A DNA stretch of 9,347 bases from JANMMJ01 sp964543235 (GTDB lineage: Bacteria; Pseudomonadota; Alphaproteobacteria; Rhizobiales; Aestuariivirgaceae). The position numbers were made by a program, and so were the translations under genes. Below the pieces are notes generated by a model. The model made no database searches. It was not told the origin of the DNA and was given only the letters and a program-made list of their open reading frames with translations. This document shows, one piece after another, positions 1 to 5,576 of the stretch. Within the stretch, counting starts at the first letter, position 1, and the number at the start of each line of letters is the position of its first letter. Location: assembly GCA_964543235.1 (NCBI GenBank), contig CAZIXE010000100.1, positions 1 through 9,347 on the forward strand, in the 5' to 3' direction.

Positions 1-55
1 CCGCGATTCTGCCATCGACAGCGCCTTGACCAAGAAACAGGTCGCCCTGCGCTAG
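1..55 (+). CDS. 3' end of a truncated gene, possibly an L,D-transpeptidase
   Basis: The frame starting at base 2 stays open to a TAG at 53-55 and encodes the 17-residue tail RDSAIDSALTKKQVALR. The body of the gene lies outside the window. The start of this tail (R-D-x-x-I-D-x-A-L) resembles the end of LdtD/YcbB-type L,D-transpeptidases, which form 3-3 crosslinks in peptidoglycan. The next gene downstream is a MepK/YcbK-like endopeptidase, and in Escherichia coli ycbB (ldtD) and ycbK (mepK) are neighbours, which agrees with this guess. Seventeen residues are too few for a firm family call, so both the reading frame and the product are tentative. Confidence 0.35.
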   Translation, partial: RDSAIDSALTKKQVALR

Positions 56-185
56 ATCAATGCAGTCCTGACCGGAATCAGCTCTATTTCAACAGCTTGT
101 CGCAATTCCAGCTTAACTTAATTCGACATTAATCATATGCGGGCAATGTCAGCGGGTTAGGGAATGCCTCAGAGCGGCCCTAATC

Positions 186-214
186 TTGTGGAATTGGGCA
201 AGACTGTGTATCCT
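186..214 (+). promoter_or_regulatory. possible sigma70-type promoter of the MepK-like gene
   Basis: TTGTGG at 186-191 and TATCCT at 209-214 are separated by 17 bases, a plausible -35/-10 pair in the intergenic stretch 56-291. Transcription would start near 220, downstream of a possible TTG start at 214 and upstream of the ATG at 292. The boxes are imperfect and there is no independent support. The rest of 56-291 shows an AT-rich patch at about 111-140 but no clear gene or strong hairpin. Confidence 0.3.
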
Positions 215-291
215 TGGTCAACAGGGAACACGGTTTTCGGGACAACAATCGGGAGTCGGGGGGAAACAGCCTCCGGTGCTGTGTGTGTGGG

Positions 292-1707
292 ATGGGTAAG
301 GGACCTGACGTTTCGGGGCGTCGCCGGAATCTTTTCAAATTTGCACGGAGGATCGCAGCGGCCACCGCGCTGACGGCCATGGTGTCGGCCGGTGCCTGGC
401 TTGCCTCGCCGGCATCGTCTGTGGCGGGCGGCGAAACCCGCACGCTGTCGCTCTACCATGTCCACACCAAGGAGAATCTCACCGTCACCTACATGGTGAA
501 CGGCCGCTACGTTCCCTCCGCGCTCACCAAGATCAACTATCTGATGCGCGATTGGCGCCGCAACGAAGTGATCAAGATCGATCCCAAGACCATCGACCTG
601 ATGTGGGAGCTGCACGCCGATCTCGGCTCCAGGGCACCGATCCACATCATCTGCGGCTACCGTTCCGCCAAGACCAACGGCTTCCTGAAGAGGATCGGCC
701 GCAACGTTGCCAAGAAGAGCCAGCACGTCGTCGGCAAGGCCATCGATCTCTATTTCCCGGACGTGAAAACCGAGAAGATCCGCAACAGCGCCCTGGTCCG
801 CCAGGTGGGCGGTGTCGGCTACTACCGTTCTTCGGGCGGGCCCTCGGGCTTCGTGCACATCGACTCCGGCAAGGTCCGTCACTGGGGCCCCGGCATCAGC
901 CGCACCGAGATGGCGCGGATCTTCCGCGATTATCGCAAGACCGTTGGCGCCCGCTTCGGCGGCAAGTACCAGGCGCCGCCGGTGCCCGAGCCGGTGGTTG
1001 ACAGCACGCTGGTTGCTTATGAGGGCACCGATGAGGATGCCGACGTCCTCGCCACGTCCAGGACAACGCCGCGCGCCAAGCCCGTCGCCGAAATCCCGGC
1101 CGGCATTGCCAAGGGCTACCCGGCCCCCATCCCGCGCGAGAAGCCGATCGAGGTCCTGATGATGGCCGCCGCCGACATGCAGATCATGCCGGCCGCCGCC
1201 CCGCCGCCCAAGGCGAATTACAACACCAGGCCGCGTCCGGTCGCCGACAACATCGGCGTGGTGATCGCCGCCGAAACCCTCATCGAGGAGCCCGCCTTTG
1301 ATGAGCCGGTCAGCAATGCCGCCGCCAAGGGCAGCTTTGCTGCTGCGCTGCGCGACGGCACGGCCGAAGGCATGCCACTGATCAAGCCGCTTGCCGCCAG
1401 CACCGCTGGCAGTGATCTGTTCCTGTCATCGGCCGAGCTCGTCTTCAATCCCGACAGGACGGTCCGTCGCGATGGCGCGCCGCGTGAGTTCATCGACGAC
1501 GAGGCCGATCCTGCCGCTGCCGCGAAGGCGGCGATGGCCGCCAATGAACCCTCCCGTCTGGCCATGGCCAGTTTGCTGCCCTTCACGGTGACCTCGAGCA
1601 AGGGCGACTTCCTGCAGGTCAACCGCAGTTCCAAGGGGAGCCTGATGCTGGATGCCCCGGCCTTGAGCAAGCAGCGCCTGCGCAAGGTCAACGTCAGCCT
1701 CGACTGA
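292..1707 (+). CDS. MepK/YcbK-like murein endopeptidase (DUF882, M15-type) with a long C-terminal tail
   Basis: Predicted periplasmic zinc metallopeptidase acting on peptidoglycan crosslinks; E. coli MepK cleaves 3-3 crosslinks. Numbering is from ATG 292 (471 residues). A Tat-like signal comes first: RRNLFK within residues 11-16, then a hydrophobic stretch and Ala-rich region to about 46; E. coli YcbK is also a predicted Tat substrate. The catalytic domain spans about 48-205, with HxxGxAxD at H145 and D152, and HID at H189 and D191, plus family motifs GYRS, GGVGYY and RHWGPG. About 265 residues then follow that are Ala/Pro-rich and low in complexity; MepK of E. coli has only 182 residues. The frame stays open upstream to TTG 214, but a possible -10 box covers that codon and the signal peptide begins sensibly at 292. 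No strong ribosome binding site is seen at either start. Family call firm; start moderate. Confidence 0.88.
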   Translation: MGKGPDVSGRRRNLFKFARRIAAATALTAMVSAGAWLASPASSVAGGETRTLSLYHVHTKENLTVTYMVNGRYVPSALTKINYLMRDWRRNEVIKIDPKTIDLMWELHADLGSRAPIHIICGYRSAKTNGFLKRIGRNVAKKSQHVVGKAIDLYFPDVKTEKIRNSALVRQVGGVGYYRSSGGPSGFVHIDSGKVRHWGPGISRTEMARIFRDYRKTVGARFGGKYQAPPVPEPVVDSTLVAYEGTDEDADVLATSRTTPRAKPVAEIPAGIAKGYPAPIPREKPIEVLMMAAADMQIMPAAAPPPKANYNTRPRPVADNIGVVIAAETLIEEPAFDEPVSNAAAKGSFAAALRDGTAEGMPLIKPLAASTAGSDLFLSSAELVFNPDRTVRRDGAPREFIDDEADPAAAAKAAMAANEPSRLAMASLLPFTVTSSKGDFLQVNRSSKGSLMLDAPALSKQRLRKVNVSLD

Positions 1708-1713
1708 GCCTGT

Positions 1714-3051
1714 TCAGGCCGCCTTTGCTTCGGCCAGCGCTTGCTTGATCGATTTGCCGAGCAGGGCCGCGATCTCTGCCAGTTGGCCTTCTTCGGTGAT
1801 GTAGGGCGGCGATACGATGACCACATCGCCGTTGACCCCGTCCACATTTCCCCCGGAGGGATAACAGATCAGCCCATTGGCGAAGGCGCAGTCGCGCACC
1901 CGGATGTAAAGGCGGCGGTTCGCCGGAAACGGCTCCTTCGTGACGCGGTTCTGCACCAGTTCGAGACCGATGAAGAAGCCGCGCCCCCGGATGTCGCCCA
2001 CCTCTTCGATATCGGCCGTCGCCTCTGCCAGCACCCGGCGCAACAGCGCTTCCAGGGACCTGACACGCTCCACCAGCCGGTCACGCTTGACGATCGTCTG
2101 TACCGCGACACCCCCGGCGCAGGCCGCGGTATGGCCGGTGAAGGTGTGGCCCGTCATGATGCCGCCATGCACCGCCATGATCGGCTCTGCCACCCGCGCC
2201 GTATAAAGCGCCGCCCCCAGCGGGATGTAGCCGCCGCCCAACCCCTTCGCGACCGCCATGATGTCGGGCATCACCCCGTCATGCTCGAGGGCGCGCCACG
2301 TGCCGCAGCGGCCTGCGCCGCACATCACTTCATCGGCAATCATCAGCACCCCGTGCCGGTCACAGATCTCCCGCACCCGCCGGGCATAGCCGGGCGGCGC
2401 CGGCACACAGCCGCCGGCCGCTCCGACCACCGGCTCGAAAATGAACGCAGCGACATTCTCCGCCCCGAGCCGGAGGATCTCCGCCTCGAGTTCCGCCGCG
2501 CAGGCCTCGCCCGTATCTTCAGGCCTGACACCGGCTGGCGGCCGGTAGACATTGGCAGGCGACAGCCGCGACACCGGTAGCAGCGAGCCTTCGAACGGCG
2601 CCTTGCGTTCCAGGAATCCCGACACCGACAGCGCCCCGAGCGTGTTGCCGTGCCATGAGCGCTCGCGCGCAATGAACCGCCGCCGGCTCATCTCGCCGCG
2701 TGCTGCATGATACTGCAGCGCGATCTTGAGGCAGGATTCGACCGCCTCCGACCCGCCGGTCAGGAAGACCGCCCGGTCCATGCCGCTGGCTTCCGTGACC
2801 AGCGCCGTCAGTTCTTCGAGCGGATCCGAGGTGAAGGTATAGCGGTAGCCATGGGCGATGCGGTCGAGCTGTGCCTTGATCGCCGCATTGACTTCTTCAT
2901 TGCCGTGGCCGAGGCAATAGACGGCAGGACCGCTTGAACCGTCGATGTAGCGGCGGCCCTCGACATCATGGATATAGATGCCCTTCCCCCACGCCACTTT
3001 GGGCAGTTGCGGCGACGCGATGGTGATGGACGGCAGTGGGCGTGCTGACAT
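1714..3051 (-). CDS. class III PLP-dependent aminotransferase (aspartate aminotransferase family protein)
   Basis: Fold type I, class III (omega-) aminotransferase, cytoplasmic, using pyridoxal phosphate to transfer an amino group; the substrate cannot be read from the sequence. With the start at 3051 the protein has 445 residues, normal for the family. Visible motifs are GGSEAVE (about 99-105, cofactor phosphate binding), SWHG (about 132-135), EPVVGAAGG (about 206-213), ADEVMCGAGR with D240 (pyridine nitrogen), AKGLGGGY with K269 (Schiff base lysine) and HTFTGH. The frame extends upstream to 3102, but GAGGTG lies a few bases before ATG 3051 and the homologous region starts just after, so 3051 is preferred. 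It converges on the MepK-like gene with 6 bases between stops and diverges from the acetyltransferase gene. Related enzymes act on beta-alanine, GABA, taurine or diamines; no neighbouring pathway gene helps to choose. Confidence 0.93.
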   Translation of the reverse strand: MSARPLPSITIASPQLPKVAWGKGIYIHDVEGRRYIDGSSGPAVYCLGHGNEEVNAAIKAQLDRIAHGYRYTFTSDPLEELTALVTEASGMDRAVFLTGGSEAVESCLKIALQYHAARGEMSRRRFIARERSWHGNTLGALSVSGFLERKAPFEGSLLPVSRLSPANVYRPPAGVRPEDTGEACAAELEAEILRLGAENVAAFIFEPVVGAAGGCVPAPPGYARRVREICDRHGVLMIADEVMCGAGRCGTWRALEHDGVMPDIMAVAKGLGGGYIPLGAALYTARVAEPIMAVHGGIMTGHTFTGHTAACAGGVAVQTIVKRDRLVERVRSLEALLRRVLAEATADIEEVGDIRGRGFFIGLELVQNRVTKEPFPANRRLYIRVRDCAFANGLICYPSGGNVDGVNGDVVIVSPPYITEEGQLAEIAALLGKSIKQALAEAKAA

Positions 3052-3095
3052 GGTGGCACCTCGACTGCCCGCAGCAATAGACGCCGCCGCCATGC

Positions 3096-3125
3096 GTGAC
3101 AAGACGGATGCAATGTGGCTAATAA
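3096..3125 (+). promoter_or_regulatory. possible promoter of the acetyltransferase gene
   Basis: GTGACA at 3096-3101 and TAATAA at 3120-3125 are 18 bases apart in the 80-base divergent intergenic region. Transcription would start close to 3132, at or next to the ATG of the acetyltransferase, which lacks a clear Shine-Dalgarno sequence. A leaderless transcript is therefore possible. This is pattern matching only. Confidence 0.33.
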
Positions 3126-3131
3126 GTCCGC

Positions 3132-3611
3132 ATGCTGACCATTCGCAAGGCGCGGCCCGACGACTGCGACGCCGTCGCCACGCATGTCCGCGACCTCGCG
3201 CGCGATACCGGCGTCAACGTGACGCCGAAGGTGACGGGCGATGACCTCAGGACCCATGCCTTCGGGCCGCATCCCATGCTGGCTGTCTGGGTTGCCGAGC
3301 ACGATGGCCGCCTCGCCGGCTCCTGCATCACCAGCTTCCTGTTTTCCACCTGGCGCGGCGTTCCCGGCATCTACGTGATCGATCTCTATATTGTGCCCGA
3401 ACTGCGCGGCGCCCGCGCCGGCGAGAAGCTCCTGCGCGCCGTGGCGCGGGAAGGCTGGTCGCAGGGCGCCCGCTTCATCCGGCTCGATGTCGACCATATG
3501 AATGCCGGCGCCGCCCGTTTCTATGAGCGCACCGGCTTCCGCCCCCATGACGAGGACCGGGCATTCGTGCTCGAGCCCGAGGACTACGCCGGGTTCATTC
3601 GCGACCGGTGA
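3132..3611 (+). CDS. GNAT family N-acetyltransferase
   Basis: A 159-residue single-domain GCN5-related acetyltransferase, predicted to move an acetyl group from acetyl-CoA to an amine of a small molecule or protein; the substrate is unknown. The N-terminus (MLTIRKARPDDCDAV) is the usual beta1-alpha1 opening. Motif A is at about 81-105, with the beta4 strand YVIDLYIVP and the pyrophosphate-binding loop ELRGARAGEKLL. The C-terminal part has N124, ARFYERTGF (128-136) and the usual GF-x-P turn. ATG 3132 is the natural start because the conserved fold begins at residue 2. No ribosome binding site is evident upstream, and a promoter-like -10 sits only 6 bases before the start. The stop is 3 bases from the stop of convergent gapR. 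Confidence 0.9.
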   Translation: MLTIRKARPDDCDAVATHVRDLARDTGVNVTPKVTGDDLRTHAFGPHPMLAVWVAEHDGRLAGSCITSFLFSTWRGVPGIYVIDLYIVPELRGARAGEKLLRAVAREGWSQGARFIRLDVDHMNAGAARFYERTGFRPHDEDRAFVLEPEDYAGFIRDR

Positions 3612-3614
3612 AGC

Positions 3615-3887
3615 TCAGGCGGCCTCTTCCTGCGCTGCCGGCAGCATGCCCAGGGCGGCGAGGTAGACATCGAGCATCGCCTCCTCCTCCTCGCGCTCGT
3701 GGCGGTCCTTCTTTCGCAACGAAATCACCTTGCGCAGGATCTTGGTGTCGAAGCCATTGGCCTTGGCCTCGGCATAGACCTCCTTGATGTCGCCGGCGAT
3801 TGCCTTCTTCTCCTCCTCGAGCCGCTCGATCCGCTCAACGAAGCTCTTGAGCTGTCCTTGTGCGAAGCTGGTCTTGGCGTTGGCCAT
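3615..3887 (-). CDS. gapR: GapR-type nucleoid-associated DNA-binding protein (DUF2312)
   Basis: A 90-residue coiled-coil protein matching GapR, the alphaproteobacterial protein studied in Caulobacter that binds AT-rich, overtwisted DNA as a clamp and helps topoisomerases during replication. The family signature is clear: AQGQLKSFVERIERLEEEKK (about 9-28), then IKEVYAEAKANGFD (34-47), KILRKVISLRKKDRHEREEEE with the basic DNA-contacting segment (about 49-69), and MLDVYLAALG. Length agrees with the family. ATG 3887 is preceded on its strand by GAGGGA about 6 bases away, which overlaps the stop of the DUF1244 gene. It is the last gene of a three-gene minus-strand operon, with a 9-base gap from DUF1244. 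The C-terminal tail is Ala/Glu-rich. Very secure family call. Confidence 0.95.
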   Translation of the reverse strand: MANAKTSFAQGQLKSFVERIERLEEEKKAIAGDIKEVYAEAKANGFDTKILRKVISLRKKDRHEREEEEAMLDVYLAALGMLPAAQEEAA

Positions 3888-3896
3888 CGGTGTCCC

Positions 3897-4196
3897 TCAA
3901 TGCTTGTGTGATTTTTCGAATGCCGCCGCCTGGCCGGGCGTCGCCACGGTCTGGTAGCGCGCCTTCCAGTCCTCATAGGGCATGCCATAGACGTGCCGGC
4001 GCGCCGCATCCCGTCCGACGCTGAGGCCCCGGTCGCGCGCCGCCTCCTCGTACCAGTTCGACAGGCAGTTGCGGCAGAAACCGGCGAGGTTCATCAGGTC
4101 GATGTTCTGCACATCGCTGCGCTGGCGCAGATGCTCGAGGAGCCGGCGGAACACGGCCGCCTCGAGTTCGACTTGCGTCTTCTCGTCGATCTCCAT
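3897..4196 (-). CDS. DUF1244 domain protein
   Basis: A 99-residue small cytoplasmic protein that fills the whole DUF1244 family length. Its function is not established. Visible family features are the N-terminal amphipathic helix, the motif GFCRNCLSNWYEEAA (about 39-53) with a CxxC pair at C41 and C44 that could bind metal or undergo redox chemistry (inference), and YGMPYEDWKARYQ (70-82). The frame stays open much farther upstream, to about 4520, but that part lies over the amidohydrolase gene and is not DUF1244-like. ATG 4194-4196 is the right start because it overlaps the amidohydrolase stop in TGATG, pointing to translational coupling. gapR follows after 9 bases. Confidence 0.9.
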   Translation of the reverse strand: MEIDEKTQVELEAAVFRRLLEHLRQRSDVQNIDLMNLAGFCRNCLSNWYEEAARDRGLSVGRDAARRHVYGMPYEDWKARYQTVATPGQAAAFEKSHKH

Positions 4197-4966
4197 CACA
4201 GGCCTCCGAAGTATTTCACCTCGTTCAATATGGGGTCTTTCATAATGGGTTCCATGATCCGCGCCAGCCTTTCCGCCCACTCGTCCACACCCGATTGCGC
4301 GCTGATCAGATCCTGGCGGATTTCCACCAGAGCATGTGGCAGCCCCCGGCGCGTACCGTGGACGTTGAGCGTATCGCCTTCGAGCGCGCCGTGATAGGGC
4401 TCGTTGTCGCCCATGCACAGGCCGGCTTCCGCCCCGAGGGCGGCCAGCATCGGCTGCGGCAGCCGTCCGTCCCGGTCCCACAGGATACCGGCATGCCACG
4501 GCCGCATGTATCCCCGCCACTCCGGCGTGAAACTGTGGATCGACAGCAACAACGGCACTTCGCCGCGCCCCAGCATGGCATCGATCGAGGCGGAGATGGC
4601 CGCATGATAGGGCCGGTAGAAACGGTCGACGCGAAGCTGCCGCTCGGTTTCCGTAAGGCGGGCATTGCCGGGAATCACCGCCCCATCCGACAGCCGCATG
4701 ATGAGTGTCGGGTCGTCGAGGCCGCGGTTGGGATCGATGACAAGGCGGCTGAACCGAGTGAGGAAGGCCCGGGCGCCAAGCCGCCGGGCGAGTCCCCGGG
4801 TCACCCCCTCTGCCCCGATGTCATAGGCGATGTGGCGGGCAAACTGTGCCTGCGGCAGGCCCAGGTCGCCGTAGGGCGGCGGCACCCGGTTCGAGGCATG
4901 GTCGCACAGCAGGAGGAGCCTGCTCCGGCCCGCGGGGCTCATCACCACATAACTGTCGTCGCTCAT
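4196..4966 (-). CDS. N-formylglutamate amidohydrolase family protein
   Basis: A 256-residue predicted cytoplasmic metallohydrolase of the N-formylglutamate amidohydrolase family (PF05013-like). The characterised HutG branch releases formate from N-formyl-L-glutamate in histidine breakdown; there are no hut genes here, so the true substrate may differ. Motifs seen are CDHASNRVP (21-29), HIAYDIGA (45-52), FSRLVIDPNR (72-81), LSIHSFTP (141-148) and VEIRQDL (214-220), supplying the His, Asp and Glu residues expected for metal binding and catalysis. ATG 4966 has GGGAG about 8 bases upstream on its strand. It is the first gene of the operon with DUF1244 and gapR, and its TGA overlaps the DUF1244 ATG by one base. 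Family call strong; substrate uncertain. Confidence 0.92.
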   Translation of the reverse strand: MSDDSYVVMSPAGRSRLLLLCDHASNRVPPPYGDLGLPQAQFARHIAYDIGAEGVTRGLARRLGARAFLTRFSRLVIDPNRGLDDPTLIMRLSDGAVIPGNARLTETERQLRVDRFYRPYHAAISASIDAMLGRGEVPLLLSIHSFTPEWRGYMRPWHAGILWDRDGRLPQPMLAALGAEAGLCMGDNEPYHGALEGDTLNVHGTRRGLPHALVEIRQDLISAQSGVDEWAERLARIMEPIMKDPILNEVKYFGGL

Positions 4967-4982
4967 GGACGTTGCTCCCGCA

Positions 4983-5011
4983 TGCTTCCCTTGCTGTCAT
5001 CAAACGGTCAA
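4983..5011 (-). promoter_or_regulatory. possible promoter of the amidohydrolase-DUF1244-gapR operon
   Basis: Read on the minus strand, TTGACC (5011-5006) is a good -35 element. The hexamer 17 bases farther on, GAAGCA (4988-4983), is a poor -10. A GTTTGA unit occurs twice around the -35, which could be a regulator site or chance. The location, in the divergent region 4967-5148 just before the operon, is right; the box match is partial. Confidence 0.28.
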
Positions 5012-5074
5012 ACTTCGCGACAGCACTGGGGCCTTGCGGCGCCTGCCGGTCTCGGCCACAACGCGCCGCCGGGT

Positions 5075-5103
5075 TTGACGTGAATCCGTGTAAAGGAAAT
5101 GTT
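5075..5103 (+). promoter_or_regulatory. possible promoter of the DUF1036-pyk unit
   Basis: TTGACG at 5075-5080 is a good -35 match, and AATGTT lies 17 bases downstream at 5098-5103 as a weak -10. The implied transcription start near 5110 is downstream of the ATG at 5104 and upstream of the ATG at 5149, which supports the latter as the start of the DUF1036 gene. Confidence 0.3.
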
Positions 5104-5148
5104 ATGGACGATTCGCTGATAATTCAGCGTGTATCAAGGGGAAGGAGA

Positions 5149-5574
5149 ATGCGCTACGCGCCTTGGTTTGCAATGCTTTTGGCCCTCGGTCTCTCCTCCG
5201 GTGCAGCGCGGGCCGATCTCAAACTCTGCAACAAGACAGACAGCCGCGTCGGAGTTGCCCTGGGCTACAAGGACAAGGACGGCTGGGCTTCGGAAGGCTG
5301 GTGGAACATCCAGCCGAACAACTGTGAATCCCTTCTCAAGGGTGACCTCATCGCCCGCTACTACTATATCTACGCCGTCGACTACGACAAGGGCGGTTCC
5401 TGGGGCGGCAAGTCGATGATGTGCACCCGCGACAAGATCTTCACGATCCGCGGCTTCGACAATTGCGTCGAGCGCGGCTTCCAGAAGATCGGCTTCTTCG
5501 AGGTGGATACCGGCGAAGAAGCGGACTGGACCATCTCCCTGTCGGGCGAGAAGACCACCTCCGGACAGCCCTGA
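5149..5574 (+). CDS. secreted DUF1036 family protein
   Basis: A 141-residue protein of the DUF1036 family, which has no assigned role. Residues 1-22 form a clean Sec signal peptide: basic start, a hydrophobic core (WFAMLLALGL) and a likely cut after ARA, giving a periplasmic domain of about 119 residues. The mature part holds C27, C59, C92 and C106, which may form two disulfides, and the aromatic segments GWASEGWWNIQP (45-56) and YYYIYAVDYD (71-80) typical of the family. AAGGGG lies 7 bases before ATG 5149. An in-frame ATG at 5104 also has a purine-rich site and would add 15 residues with an acidic start, a less natural signal peptide. Pyruvate kinase starts 2 bases after its stop, so they are probably cotranscribed. 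Confidence 0.88.
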   Translation: MRYAPWFAMLLALGLSSGAARADLKLCNKTDSRVGVALGYKDKDGWASEGWWNIQPNNCESLLKGDLIARYYYIYAVDYDKGGSWGGKSMMCTRDKIFTIRGFDNCVERGFQKIGFFEVDTGEEADWTISLSGEKTTSGQP

Positions 5575-5576
5575 TC

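Noticed and set aside
169..882. Minus-strand open frame (237 codons) opposite the MepK-like gene
   Set aside because: Antisense shadow of a well-supported gene; no recognisable domain or ribosome binding site.
1708..1734. GCCTG/CAGGC and GGCCG/CGGCC inverted repeats at the convergent gene ends as a two-way terminator
   Set aside because: The first has a loop of only two bases and the second lies within coding sequence with no T run; too weak to call.
1741..2580. Long plus-strand open frame (279 codons) opposite the aminotransferase
   Set aside because: It is a mirror of GC-rich codon structure on the other strand; the aminotransferase has full motifs, while this translation is rich in His/Arg/Pro with no family features.
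4295..5083. Plus-strand open frame opposite the amidohydrolase gene
   Set aside because: Antisense shadow; Arg/Pro/His-rich composition without motifs.
4846..5148. Upstream in-frame extension of the DUF1036 gene
   Set aside because: It would bury the signal peptide and run over the divergent promoter region and the start of the amidohydrolase gene; starts at 5104 or 5149 are better.
5421..5576. Upstream in-frame extension of pyruvate kinase
   Set aside because: It overlaps the DUF1036 gene in another frame and is Arg-rich; homology starts at GTG 5577.
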